The notes: a model not told the origin generated them from the sequence alone. Positions 23,468-32,097 are shown, numbered from the stretch's first letter. The stretch is DNA of 36,101 bases from Bacillota bacterium (GCA_023435645.1 JAEYRK010000094.1:1-36101); one strand, 5' to 3'. Numbers and translations: made by a program.

Positions 23468-24268
23468 ATGGGCAAAATTAATGTAGCTATTGTTGATGAC
23501 AATGAGAGAATGGTCAATCTGCTTGAGGACATCCTTAAGGAAGATGCAGATATCGAGGTTGTTGGAAAATCGGAAAATGGCATTGACGCATTAGATATGA
23601 TTAAGGAGAAAAAACCGGATGTCGTTTTATTGGATTTGATTATGCCGAAGCTGGACGGGCTCGGTGTAATGGAGAAGGTAAGAAGGGATTCTGAATTCAA
23701 GAAAAATCCTTCTTTTATTGTTATCACAGCAATTGGTCAGGAAGGCGTCACAGAGAACGCCTTTGAACTGGGTGCGAACTATTATATTATGAAGCCCTTT
23801 GATAATAATGTGGTATTATCAAGAATTAAGCAGATCAAGGGTGATTATCATAATAAGCTGATTGATAACCATAGGGTGAGCGCTTATGAGAATAAGAGTG
23901 CTTATATGGAGCGTAATCTAGAATCCGATGTTACGAATATCATCCATGAGATCGGGGTACCTGCACATATTAAGGGATACCAGTACTTAAGAGACGCCAT
24001 CATGATGTCGGTCAATGATGCAGAGATGCTAAACTCCATAACAAAGCTTCTGTATCCTTCCATTGCGAAACGTCATAAGACTACTCCCAGCAGGGTTGAG
24101 AGAGCGATTCGACATGCCATTGAGGTGGCCTGGAGCAGAGGGAAGATGGATACCATTGATGAATTATTTGGATATACCGTAAGTAACGGAAAAGGTAAGC
24201 CGACAAACTCTGAGTTTGTTGCATTAATTGCAGACAAGATCCGCCTGGAATATAAATTAAGGGCGTAA
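23468..24268 (+). CDS. spo0A: Spo0A, master response regulator of sporulation
   Basis: This 266-residue regulator (B. subtilis: 267) has an N-terminal receiver domain and a C-terminal Spo0A DNA-binding domain. The acidic pocket is Asp10-Asp11 (AIVDDNERM) and the phosphorylated aspartate is Asp56 (VVLLDLIMPKLDG), the same number as in B. subtilis; the conserved Lys is in YYIMKPFD. The effector domain includes EIGVPAHIKGYQYLRDAI and the recognition region TPSRVERAIRHAIEVAWSRG, then LFGYTVSNGKGKPTNSEFVA. ATG 23468 is chosen because it gives the conserved start MGKINVAIVDDN; the frame opens 16 codons earlier at 23420, but that stretch (MKWSRIRKTYGGWKRS) is not family-like. GGAGG lies 13 bases upstream, a long spacing. 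Two putative promoters and a 0A-box pair precede it. Confidence 0.97.
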   Translation: MGKINVAIVDDNERMVNLLEDILKEDADIEVVGKSENGIDALDMIKEKKPDVVLLDLIMPKLDGLGVMEKVRRDSEFKKNPSFIVITAIGQEGVTENAFELGANYYIMKPFDNNVVLSRIKQIKGDYHNKLIDNHRVSAYENKSAYMERNLESDVTNIIHEIGVPAHIKGYQYLRDAIMMSVNDAEMLNSITKLLYPSIAKRHKTTPSRVERAIRHAIEVAWSRGKMDTIDELFGYTVSNGKGKPTNSEFVALIADKIRLEYKLRA

Positions 24269-24290
24269 CTAATATTGTGGGAAGAGAGTG

Positions 24291-24340
24291 AGAAAGAGCA
24301 TTAGTATGGTCTAGGGATTGTACTAATGCTCTTTCTTTTA
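24291..24340 (+). terminator. Rho-independent terminator after spo0A
   Basis: AGAAAGAGCATTAGTA (24291-24306) pairs perfectly with TACTAATGCTCTTTCT (24321-24336), followed by TTTA. Confidence 0.85.
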
Positions 24341-24518
24341 GAATATTACCTAAGAATATCCTAGGAACCATTCAGTAATAATAAGAATGTGAACAGAATG
24401 TGAACTCATTACTTCCTATGATACATTTACAGGAGCAATCATTAGGTAAGCTGATCATAATGCAGATTACAAAGCTTCATAAATGCTCATAGGATTCAAC
24501 AACCTAGGAGGCTAAAGA

Positions 24519-24716
24519 ATGTCTATGATACATGAAAATGAAAACAAGAATAACAATACGACAGATAACTCTGCAATTACAACTGGTAGCATGAAAGCGC
24601 AAAGCGCAGGAGCACCGGGAAGTGCTGGAATGGTAGGAAGTAAAAAATGGCTGAAGGCTCACACGGATCAAATGGGTAATATTGTATCGAGCTCAGACCG
24701 TTCCGATCACTCATAA
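24519..24716 (+). CDS. Small hypothetical protein (65 aa)
   Basis: I do not recognise a family. The protein is hydrophilic: an Asn/Thr-rich N-terminal third (NENKNNNTTDNSAITTG), a small-residue stretch (SAGAPGSAGMVGSKKWL), and a Ser/Asp-rich end (SSSDRSDHS). It has no membrane segment. A strong ribosome binding site (TAGGAGG) with good spacing precedes the ATG, which is the main evidence that it is translated. It stands alone between the spo0A terminator and the phosphate transporter gene. Upstream, GAATGTGAAC occurs twice in tandem (about 24385-24405). It could be a small sporulation-time protein given its neighbour, but nothing in the sequence shows that. Confidence 0.55.
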   Translation: MSMIHENENKNNNTTDNSAITTGSMKAQSAGAPGSAGMVGSKKWLKAHTDQMGNIVSSSDRSDHS

Positions 24717-24872
24717 CCTCTGCTTGGCTCTTTCATATAAGATTACTTTATTAAAATACAACAATAAAACAGCTAAAATATGAATACAAATAGTAAAATC
24801 GACAATTTTCCAAATATTTTTTATAAAATTAAGGTTTTATATTTTACCTCTCTAACAAATATGTTATGATTG

Positions 24873-24895
24873 CTATGTATGTACATTTTACATAG
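24873..24895 (+). promoter_or_regulatory. Inverted repeat before the phosphate transporter gene
   Basis: CTATGTA (24873-24879) and TACATAG (24889-24895) form an inverted repeat just after a possible -10 (TATGAT, 24865-24870) and before the ribosome binding site. It could be an operator or a leader hairpin; it does not match the Pho box well. Confidence 0.4.
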
Positions 24896-24916
24896 CCTAA
24901 TAACTTGGAGGAAAAA

Positions 24917-26590
24917 ATGAATTTAGAAGTACTTGAAGTGATTTTTACTTTTGCAGGCGGACTGGGTTTGTTTCTATACGGAATGAATCTGATGGGTGAT
25001 GGTTTACAGAAGTCAGCCGGCAACAAATTGAAGAGGCTGCTTGGGTACCTTACGAATAACAGATTAATGGCAGTACTCGTAGGTACGGTAGTAACAGGGA
25101 TCATACAGAGCTCCTCTGCTACGACTGTTATGGTGGTAGGCTTTGTTAACGCAGGAATTATGAATCTTGGACAGGCAGTCGGAGTAATTATGGGTGCAAA
25201 TATCGGAACCACGGTTACAGCCTGGCTGGTATCCATGAGCGAATGGAGTGCTGTCCTAAAGCCGGACTTCTTCGCTCCGCTGCTGGTCGGTATCAGTGCC
25301 TTTGTTCTAATGATGTCCAAGGATAAGAAGAAGAAGGATATTGCAGAGATTGTAATTGGTTTAGGTATTCTATTTATTGGTTTGCAGCTGATGTCGGATG
25401 TGATTAAGCCCTATGCGGAGAGTGAATCCTCCATTTTCTCAGAGGCCTTCAAGGTACTGGGTAACAACCCGCTTCTAGGCATTCTGGTCGGAGCAGTCGT
25501 TACAGCAATTATACAGAGCTCCTCGGCTTCCGTTGGAATTCTGCAGACCTTAGCAATGGCAGGAGTTGTTAACTGGAACTCTGCGATCTTTATTACTCTG
25601 GGACAGAATATCGGAACCTGTATCACGGCAATTCTGTCCAGTATCGGCGCAAGTAAGACAGCGAAGAGGGCTGCTGTGATACATTTGTCCTTTAACGTGA
25701 TTGGAGCTGTCATATTTGGTATTGCAATGTTTATTATATTTAAGGTAAATACAGCATTTGCTGCATCCAGCATTAACAGTGTTCAAATCTCTATCTTCCA
25801 TACCTTGTTTAATGTAACAAACACCATTTTGTTGTTCCCCTTAGCAAATTGGTTGGTGAAGCTGTCAGGAGTATTTATCGATGATTCTAAGGATGAAGAG
25901 GATAATGATGAACTTCATATCACACTGCGTCATTTGGATGACAGAATTCTTGAGACTCCCTCTTTTGCTGTTGAAAATGCAATCAAAGAGGTTGTCCACA
26001 TGGGTAAAATTACTTTGGATAATGCCAGGGAAGCTGTGGAGGCACTCTTAAAGAATGATAATGAGAAAGCGGACAAGGTGCTGGAGGTAGAAAAGGTCAT
26101 TGACGAACATCAGAAGCTGATTACGGAATATCTGATTAAAATAAGTAATCTATCCATAACCGAAAAGCAGCAATTTGTCGTTAAAAACCTATTCCACACC
26201 ATAAGTAATATAGAAAGAGTCGGGGATCATGCAGAGAATCTGGCAGATCTGGCCCATGAGAAGGTTCAGAACAAGATATACTTCTCGGATGAAGCATATC
26301 TGGAGCTGAAGGAGATCTGTGATAAGGCAATTAACTCCTTTGACTTTGCGATAAAGTCCAGAGAAACCGAGAATATGGACTATATCAAAAGGGTAGAGGA
26401 GCTGGAGGATGCGGTAGATGACCTGAAGGATAGCCTAAGACAGAAGCATATTGACCGATTATCCCAGGGGGTTTGTACTTCAGAGAACGGAGTTATCTTT
26501 ATTGATGCTTTGATCAATCTGGAGAGAATATCGGATCATTCCCTAAATATCGTTAATTACGTGGAAAGTGAGCTGGAATTCAAGCATTAA
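24917..26590 (+). CDS. Na/phosphate cotransporter family protein with C-terminal PhoU-like domain
   Basis: This 557-residue protein has the NptA/PNaS layout. Two inverted membrane repeats each carry the QSSSA signature, GIIQSSSATTVMVVGF (Gln64) and AIIQSSSASVGILQTL (Gln200), along with MGANIGTTVTAWL and LGQNIGTCITAIL. About eight to nine spans end near residue 310, followed by a helical PhoU-like cytoplasmic domain (about 330-550) with NIERVGDHAENLADLA and NLERISDHSLNIVNYV, the PhoU metal/helix motifs. It probably moves phosphate with sodium; direction and regulation are not established for this subgroup. ATG 24917 is chosen because the longer frame from TTG 24905 starts within the GGAGG ribosome binding site. 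No pst or phoBR genes are near. Confidence 0.93.
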   Translation: MNLEVLEVIFTFAGGLGLFLYGMNLMGDGLQKSAGNKLKRLLGYLTNNRLMAVLVGTVVTGIIQSSSATTVMVVGFVNAGIMNLGQAVGVIMGANIGTTVTAWLVSMSEWSAVLKPDFFAPLLVGISAFVLMMSKDKKKKDIAEIVIGLGILFIGLQLMSDVIKPYAESESSIFSEAFKVLGNNPLLGILVGAVVTAIIQSSSASVGILQTLAMAGVVNWNSAIFITLGQNIGTCITAILSSIGASKTAKRAAVIHLSFNVIGAVIFGIAMFIIFKVNTAFAASSINSVQISIFHTLFNVTNTILLFPLANWLVKLSGVFIDDSKDEEDNDELHITLRHLDDRILETPSFAVENAIKEVVHMGKITLDNAREAVEALLKNDNEKADKVLEVEKVIDEHQKLITEYLIKISNLSITEKQQFVVKNLFHTISNIERVGDHAENLADLAHEKVQNKIYFSDEAYLELKEICDKAINSFDFAIKSRETENMDYIKRVEELEDAVDDLKDSLRQKHIDRLSQGVCTSENGVIFIDALINLERISDHSLNIVNYVESELEFKH

Positions 26591-26666
26591 TAATGCACAA
26601 AAAAAACAGGTCCTTCCAATAAAAACGCAACAATATCATAATATTCTCTAAAATAGAAAGAAGTTC

Positions 26667-26695
26667 TTGAAATTTTAACTTGAATTAGGTAAAAT
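26667..26695 (+). promoter_or_regulatory. Candidate promoter for gap
   Basis: TTGAAA (26667-26672), a 17-base spacer and TAAAAT (26690-26695). A TTGACA at 26711-26716 has no matching -10. The leader to the gap start would be about 170 bases. Confidence 0.5.
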
Positions 26696-26767
26696 GTGAT
26701 TGAGAAAAATTTGACAATCATTTGGTAGAGCCGGATTTTCTCAGTTACTTAGCTCCAAAGGGTTCGT

Positions 26768-26839
26768 TATAACAATACACCTTAAAGGCTGCGCGATCAT
26801 AGCGTAACCTGTTTCCAGTGAATTATAGGTGTAGTTATA
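26768..26839 (+). promoter_or_regulatory. Structured 5' leader of gap
   Basis: TATAACAATACACCT (26768-26782) can pair with AGGTGTAGTTATA (26827-26839), 13 base pairs with an AA bulge, enclosing a region with a smaller CGC/GCG stem. The structure ends about 18 bases before the AGGAGG site. It does not match a riboswitch I recognise. Confidence 0.5.
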
Positions 26840-26871
26840 CAAATAAATATTTTATTAGGAGGAATTAAATC

Positions 26872-27882
26872 ATGGCAGTAAAAGTAGCAATTAATGGTTT
26901 TGGACGTATCGGCCGTCTTGCATTCAGACAGATGTTCGGTGCAGAAGGTTATGAGATCGTAGCAATTAACGATTTAACAGATGCTAAGATGTTAGCACAC
27001 TTATTAAAATATGATTCCGCACAGGGAAGATATGCGAAGGCTGATACAGTTGTAGCTAAGGAAAATTCCATCGTTGTTGACGGCAAGGAAATCCAGATTT
27101 ATGCTCAGAAAAATCCCGCTGATTTACCTTGGGGTGAGCTTGGTGTTGATGTTGTTCTGGAATGCACCGGCTTCTTCGCTTCCAAGGCGAAGTCACAGGC
27201 ACATATCGATGCAGGTGCTAAGAAGGTTGTTATCTCCGCACCGGCAGGCGATGATCTTCCTACAGTAGTATTCAGCGTTAACGAGAATATCTTAAAGGCG
27301 AGCGACACAATTATTTCTGCAGCTTCCTGTACTACAAACTGCTTAGCTCCTATGGCAGATACATTAAATAAATTAGTTCCGATCGAGAAGGGTTATATGG
27401 TAACCATTCATGCTTACACCGGCGACCAGATGACACTGGATGGCCCTCATGCGAAGGGTGATTTAAGAAGAGCACGTGCTGCAGCTGTGAACATCGTTCC
27501 CAACTCCACCGGTGCTGCTAAGGCAATCGGTCTTGTTATTCCTGAGTTATCCGGTAAGTTAGACGGCGATGCTCAGAGAGTTCCTGTTCCCACAGGCTCC
27601 ACCACTCTCTTAACTGCAGTTGTAAACGGCAAGGTTACCAAGAGTGAAGTAAATGCAGCAATGAAGGCAGCTGCAAGCGAATCCTATGGCTATACCGAGG
27701 ACGAGATCGTTTCCTCTGATATTATCGGTATCACCTATGGCTCCTTATTTGATGCTACTCAGACCAAGTGCATGGATCTGGGAGATAAGACCTTAGTTAA
27801 GGTTGTTTCCTGGTATGACAATGAGAACAGCTACACCAGCCAGATGGTTAGAACAATTAAGTACTTTGCAGAGCTTCAGTAA
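26872..27882 (+). CDS. gap: Glyceraldehyde-3-phosphate dehydrogenase (type I)
   Basis: This 336-residue cytoplasmic enzyme oxidises glyceraldehyde-3-phosphate to 1,3-bisphosphoglycerate with NAD. The Rossmann start is VAINGFGRIGRLAFRQ. The catalytic cysteine is Cys153 in SAASCTTNCLAP, with the partner histidine in TIHAYTGDQ. The phosphate-binding stretch is RRARAAAVNIVPNSTGAAKA, and the C-terminal SWYDNENSYTSQM is conserved. Asp in AINDLTDAKM fits NAD rather than NADP preference. AGGAGGAATTAAATC precedes the ATG. Codon use is biased toward a few preferred codons, as expected for a highly expressed gene. It is the first gene of the gap-pgk-tpiA-gpmI set, with its own promoter, structured leader and terminator. 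Confidence 0.98.
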   Translation: MAVKVAINGFGRIGRLAFRQMFGAEGYEIVAINDLTDAKMLAHLLKYDSAQGRYAKADTVVAKENSIVVDGKEIQIYAQKNPADLPWGELGVDVVLECTGFFASKAKSQAHIDAGAKKVVISAPAGDDLPTVVFSVNENILKASDTIISAASCTTNCLAPMADTLNKLVPIEKGYMVTIHAYTGDQMTLDGPHAKGDLRRARAAAVNIVPNSTGAAKAIGLVIPELSGKLDGDAQRVPVPTGSTTLLTAVVNGKVTKSEVNAAMKAAASESYGYTEDEIVSSDIIGITYGSLFDATQTKCMDLGDKTLVKVVSWYDNENSYTSQMVRTIKYFAELQ

Positions 27883-27902
27883 TTGATTTTTTATGATCCA
27901 TT

Positions 27903-27936
27903 ATGGGTCCGGTCTTACAGGACCGGACCCATTTTG
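27903..27936 (+). terminator. Rho-independent terminator after gap
   Basis: ATGGGTCCGGTC (27903-27914) pairs perfectly with GACCGGACCCAT (27921-27932), followed by a short T tract (TTTG). The strong GC-rich stem suggests gap is often made as a single-gene transcript. Confidence 0.88.
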
Positions 27937-28075
27937 CGTAAAGGCATCATGAGTACACAGCACTTGAGCACGCTCACAAGCCTGAGAAGCATGAAGCACT
28001 GTAGTAACATAAAAAGTTCAATGTAATCATTTGTATTCATAATAATAATCATTGATCCTTGAAAGGAGTCTTACT

Positions 28076-29266
28076 ATGTTAAATAAGAAGTCAATTGACG
28101 ATATCAATGTAAAAGGGTTAAGAGTCTTAGTTAGATGTGATTTTAATGTTCCCCTCCAGGATGGCAAAATTACGGATGAGGTTCGTCTGGTAGAAGCATT
28201 GCCCACCATTCAGAAGTTAATCAAGGATGGCGGCAAGGTGATCCTTTGCTCCCATTTAGGCAAGCCGAAGGGCCCCACACCGGAATTCTCTCTGGCTCCG
28301 GTTGCTGCAAGATTATCTGAGCTCTTAGGAAAAGAAGTTATATTCGCCAATGATGATGAGGTAGTTGGTCCTAAGGCTAAGGCTGCAGTAGCTACTATGC
28401 AGGATGGGGATGTGGTTCTTCTTGAGAATACCCGTTATAGGAAGGAAGAAGAGAAGAATATTGATAACTACAGCGAGGAGCTGGCTTCCCTTTGTGATGT
28501 ATTCGTAAATGACGCTTTTGGTACTGCCCATAGAGCACACTGCTCCAATGTCGGCGTAACAAAATATGTGAAGACCTCTGTGGTTGGTTATCTGATGCAG
28601 AAGGAAATCGAATTCCTCGGCAACGCTGTGAATAATCCGAAGAGACCCTTTGTAGCTATTCTGGGCGGTTCCAAGGTTTCCTCCAAGATCTCTGTAATCA
28701 ATAACCTTCTGGATAAGGTGGATACACTGATTATCGGTGGTGGTATGGCTTATACCTTCATGAAGGCGCTCGGTGAAGAGGTTGGTAAGTCCTTACTTGA
28801 GGCTGATTACCTGGATTATGCAAGAGAGATGATGGAGAAGGCAGAGAAGAAGGGTGTTAAGCTGTTAATTCCCATCGACACCGTAGTAGCACAGGAATTC
28901 TCCAATGACACTCCCTTTAAGACCGTTGGTCGCGGTGAGATAGAGCCGGATTGGGAAGGTCTTGATATCGGCGAGAAGACCCGCGCTTTATATGCAGATG
29001 CTATTAAGGAAGCAAAGACTGTTGTTTGGAATGGACCTATGGGTGTATTTGAATTACCGAATTTCGCAGCAGGTACAGTTGCTGTAGCTAAGGCTCTTTC
29101 TGAGATCGATGCTACCACAATCATCGGCGGCGGAGATTCTGCAGCAGCAGTAAATCAGCTGGGCTTTGGCGATAAGATGTCCCATATCTCCACAGGAGGC
29201 GGTGCTTCCCTGGAGTTTCTTGAGGGTATCGAGCTTCCCGGTGTAGCAGCAGCGAATGATAAATAA
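28076..29266 (+). CDS. pgk: Phosphoglycerate kinase
   Basis: This 396-residue enzyme makes ATP from 1,3-bisphosphoglycerate. The N-terminal substrate site is VLVRCDFNVPLQDG, followed by LCSHLGKPKG and the basic region NDAFGTAHRAHCS. The nucleotide domain has AILGGSKVSSKISVI, the hinge segment VWNGPMGVFE and the C-terminal loop IIGGGDSAAAV, with SHISTGGGASLEFLEG. ATG 28076 is chosen because GAAAGGAGTC is placed correctly before it; the frame opens eight codons earlier at 28052 without a binding site. It follows gap after a terminator and a gap of about 140 bases in which I found no clear promoter. Confidence 0.98.
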   Translation: MLNKKSIDDINVKGLRVLVRCDFNVPLQDGKITDEVRLVEALPTIQKLIKDGGKVILCSHLGKPKGPTPEFSLAPVAARLSELLGKEVIFANDDEVVGPKAKAAVATMQDGDVVLLENTRYRKEEEKNIDNYSEELASLCDVFVNDAFGTAHRAHCSNVGVTKYVKTSVVGYLMQKEIEFLGNAVNNPKRPFVAILGGSKVSSKISVINNLLDKVDTLIIGGGMAYTFMKALGEEVGKSLLEADYLDYAREMMEKAEKKGVKLLIPIDTVVAQEFSNDTPFKTVGRGEIEPDWEGLDIGEKTRALYADAIKEAKTVVWNGPMGVFELPNFAAGTVAVAKALSEIDATTIIGGGDSAAAVNQLGFGDKMSHISTGGGASLEFLEGIELPGVAAANDK

Positions 29267-29295
29267 GTAAAAATATATAAATATTTCTAGGATCT

Positions 29296-29346
29296 GTAGC
29301 AAGCTTTTCTTGATGAACTATTGTAATTCATCGAAAAGCTTGCTAC
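29296..29346 (+). terminator. Long hairpin after pgk
   Basis: GTAGCAAGCTTTT (29296-29308) pairs perfectly with AAAAGCTTGCTAC (29334-29346), and the stem continues inward with TGATGAA facing TTCATCG. No T tract follows, so it may act as an attenuator or stability element more than a terminator. Confidence 0.65.
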
Positions 29347-29382
29347 AATCTAGTAAGTCACATTTTACACATGAATGGCGAT

Positions 29383-29546
29383 GCTGTCACACCGGTATCG
29401 GTGAAGTTGCAGCAGCCAGTTAATTTTAGAGCACATTCATACACACCCATATATGGATATACTTATATCCCTATATTTTATACCTTAATATTTCTATATG
29501 CCATTTACCAATAGATCACTATATATATAGCCATATACCTGGGTGT
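29383..29546 (+). promoter_or_regulatory. Structured AT-rich leader region of tpiA
   Basis: A small stem GCTG/CAGC enclosing CACCG/CGGTG lies at 29383-29413. Then ACACCCATATATGG (29443-29456) can pair with CCATATACCTGGGTGT (29531-29546) with a two-base bulge, closing a very AT-rich, locally palindromic loop (TATATGGATATACTTATATCC and repeats of ATATAT). No good -35/-10 pair stood out. Confidence 0.45.
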
Positions 29547-29574
29547 ACTTGAATGATTATAAGGAGGAAGAAAC

Positions 29575-30321
29575 ATGCGTAGAAAGATTATAGCCGGTAA
29601 CTGGAAGATGAATAAGACTCCCAGTGAGACTGTTAAATTAATTGAGGAGCTGAAGCCTCTGGTAGCAACCGAGGATGCGGATGTGGTGTTCTGTGTACCG
29701 GCAATCAGCCTTACCACAGCGATAGCAGCAGTACAAGGTACGAATATAGCAATCGGTGCACAGAATATGTACTATGAAGAAAGCGGCGCATATACCGGAG
29801 AGATCGCTCCGAATATGCTCACAGATATTGGTGTAAAGTATGTTATCATCGGACACTCCGAACGCAGGGAATATTTTGCGGAAACAGATGAAACTGTAAA
29901 CAAGAAGGTACTGAAGGCTTTTGAGCACGATATCACACCCATCATTTGCTGTGGTGAGTCCTTAAAGCAGAGAGAACAGGGAATCACAATTGATTTCGTA
30001 CGCCAGCAGATTAAAATAGCGTTCCTCAGTGTGACAGCGGATCAGGCGAAGAAGTCAGTCATTGCATACGAACCGATCTGGGCGATTGGAACCGGCAAGG
30101 TGGCTACAACCGAGCAGGCAGAAGAGGTATGTAAGGCAATCCGTGAGTGCATCGCAGAGATTTATGACGAGGCTACGGCAGCTGCAATTCGTATTCAATA
30201 CGGCGGAAGTGTTACAGCAGCCAGCGCAGCGGACCTGTTTGGACAGGAAAATATCGACGGTGGTCTTGTTGGCGGAGCAAGCCTGAAGGCTGATTTCGGA
30301 AAAATCGTTAATTATAAATAA
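29575..30321 (+). CDS. tpiA: Triosephosphate isomerase
   Basis: This 248-residue TIM-barrel enzyme interconverts dihydroxyacetone phosphate and glyceraldehyde-3-phosphate. The active-site residues are all present: Asn9 and Lys11 in AGNWKMNKT, His94 in VIIGHSERREYF, and Glu166 in IAYEPIWAIGTGK with the flexible lid after it. The phosphate-binding end is IQYGGSVTAASAADL with VGGASLKA. AAGGAGGAAGAAAC precedes the ATG, close to an ideal site. It sits between pgk and gpmI, with a structured region of about 300 bases upstream. Confidence 0.98.
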   Translation: MRRKIIAGNWKMNKTPSETVKLIEELKPLVATEDADVVFCVPAISLTTAIAAVQGTNIAIGAQNMYYEESGAYTGEIAPNMLTDIGVKYVIIGHSERREYFAETDETVNKKVLKAFEHDITPIICCGESLKQREQGITIDFVRQQIKIAFLSVTADQAKKSVIAYEPIWAIGTGKVATTEQAEEVCKAIRECIAEIYDEATAAAIRIQYGGSVTAASAADLFGQENIDGGLVGGASLKADFGKIVNYK

Positions 30322-30424
30322 AGTACTTAATGCATTATGTGGGAAGCGAAAGCTTTCGTGGTAAAGATCACTATTTGAGAGGAGCTGCCCCCTGACAGCC
30401 GGAAGATAGTGTGAAGATTAGAAG

Positions 30425-30443
30425 GATGCCCTTATTAGGCATC
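30425..30443 (+). promoter_or_regulatory. Small hairpin next to the gpmI ribosome binding site
   Basis: GATGCC (30425-30430) pairs with GGCATC (30438-30443), ending directly before the GGAGG site of gpmI. A second weak stem CACTAT/ATAGTG (30369-30374 with 30406-30411) lies upstream. These could tune translation; no promoter is obvious. Confidence 0.4.
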
Positions 30444-30455
30444 ATGGAGGTTATT

Positions 30456-32003
30456 ATGAGTAAAAAACCGACTGTATTAATGATACTTGACGGATATGGA
30501 TTAAATGATAAAAAGGAAGCGAATGCGATTGCTCAGGCAAAAAAGCCGGTAATGGATCGTATGATGAGCGTTTACCCCTGTGTTAAGGGATATGCCAGTG
30601 GTATGGCTGTCGGTCTTCCGGATGGTCAGATGGGTAACTCTGAGGTTGGCCACATTAATATGGGGGCAGGCCGAATTGTATACCAGGAGCTGACCAGAAT
30701 TACAAAGGAGATTCAGGACGGAACCTTCTTTAACAATGAAGCATTACTGGCAGCGATAGATAATTGTAAAAGAAATAATTCAGACCTCCATCTGTACGGA
30801 TTACTTTCCGATGGAGGCGTTCATAGCCATAACACTCATTTATATGGACTTCTGGAGCTGGCGAAGAAGCATGGTCTGAATAAGGTTTTTGTTCATGCAT
30901 TCCTGGATGGTCGTGATACACCCCCTGCTTCCGGTAAGGGCTTTATTGAGGAGCTTTTGGAGCAGATGAAGCAGATTGGAGTAGGTAAGATCGCTTCGGT
31001 TATGGGCCGTTATTATGTTATGGACCGTGACAATCGTTGGGACAGAGTCGAGAAGGCGTACCGTGCCATGGTATATGGTGAGGGTGAAACTGCGGACAAT
31101 GCCGTTGAAGCTGTGCAGAATTCCTATGATGCTGAGAAATATGATGAATTTGTTCTCCCTACAGTTGTTATGGAGGATGGAAAGCCTGTAGCTACCATAA
31201 AGGATAACGACTCGGTTATTTTCTATAATTTCAGACCGGATCGTGCCAGAGAGATTACCAGAGCCTTCTGTAGTGAGGATTTCAGCGGATTTAACGATGT
31301 AAAGAAGTTGAAGCTGACCTATGTCTGCTTCTCTGAATATGATATTACGATTCCCAATAAGCTGGTAGCCTTCCATAAGGTTTCAATTGATCATACTTTT
31401 GGGCAGTTCCTGGCTGAGAACCATAAGACACAGCTGCGTCTGGCAGAGACAGAGAAGTATGCCCATGTTACCTTCTTCTTCAATGCAGGGATTGAGGTTC
31501 CCAATGAGGGAGAGGATAGGATTCTCGTGAATTCCCCTAAGGTTGCAACCTATGATCTTCAACCGGAGATGAGTGCATATGAGGTAGCAGACAATCTGGT
31601 GGAAGCAATCAAATCCTTAAAGTATGATGTGATCATCGTGAATTTCGCAAATCCGGACATGGTTGGACACACCGGAGTAGAGAGTGCTGCAATCAAGGCC
31701 ATTGAAGCTGTGGATGAATGTGTTGGCAGAGCGGTAGATGCATTATTATCTGTAGATGGACAGATGTTTATCTGTGCAGATCACGGGAATGCTGAGCAGC
31801 TGCTGGATTATACCACTCTGGAGCCCTTCACTGCGCACACTATTAACCCGGTTCCCTTTATCCTTGTGAACTATGATAAGGACTATACCCTGGCTGAGGG
31901 TGGCTGCTTGGCTGATATCATTCCTACCCTGATTGAAATGATGGGAATGGAGAAGCCGGTGGAAATGACCGGTAAATCTCTTTTGAGGAAAAGACAGTTG
32001 TAA
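30456..32003 (+). CDS. gpmI: Phosphoglycerate mutase, cofactor-independent (2,3-BPG-independent)
   Basis: This 515-residue, manganese-dependent enzyme of the alkaline-phosphatase superfamily converts 3-phosphoglycerate to 2-phosphoglycerate. Asp12 (LMILDGYG) and Ser62 (QMGNSEVGH) match the metal ligand and the phosphoserine of the B. stearothermophilus enzyme by number. Other conserved stretches are SDGGVHSHNTHLYGLLELAK, HAFLDGRDTPP, GRYYVMDRDNRWDR, NFRPDRAREITRA, NFANPDMVGHTG and ADHGNAEQ. ATG 30456 is chosen because GGAGG precedes it and MSKKPTVLMILDGYG is the usual start; the frame opens at 30411 without a binding site. It completes the gap-pgk-tpiA-gpmI run; enolase is not in the window. 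Confidence 0.98.
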   Translation: MSKKPTVLMILDGYGLNDKKEANAIAQAKKPVMDRMMSVYPCVKGYASGMAVGLPDGQMGNSEVGHINMGAGRIVYQELTRITKEIQDGTFFNNEALLAAIDNCKRNNSDLHLYGLLSDGGVHSHNTHLYGLLELAKKHGLNKVFVHAFLDGRDTPPASGKGFIEELLEQMKQIGVGKIASVMGRYYVMDRDNRWDRVEKAYRAMVYGEGETADNAVEAVQNSYDAEKYDEFVLPTVVMEDGKPVATIKDNDSVIFYNFRPDRAREITRAFCSEDFSGFNDVKKLKLTYVCFSEYDITIPNKLVAFHKVSIDHTFGQFLAENHKTQLRLAETEKYAHVTFFFNAGIEVPNEGEDRILVNSPKVATYDLQPEMSAYEVADNLVEAIKSLKYDVIIVNFANPDMVGHTGVESAAIKAIEAVDECVGRAVDALLSVDGQMFICADHGNAEQLLDYTTLEPFTAHTINPVPFILVNYDKDYTLAEGGCLADIIPTLIEMMGMEKPVEMTGKSLLRKRQL

Positions 32004-32097
32004 GACTTTCAATGCTGGTTTATGAGCAAAGACCGGCTTCGAGGCTTGCCAAGCAGGGCTTACCATATACCTGGCACATACTTGTATGAAATACTTG

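Noticed and set aside
26711..26716. Perfect -35 TTGACA before gap
   Set aside because: No -10-like sequence occurs at 16-18 bases downstream; TTGAAA-17-TAAAAT slightly upstream is a better pair.
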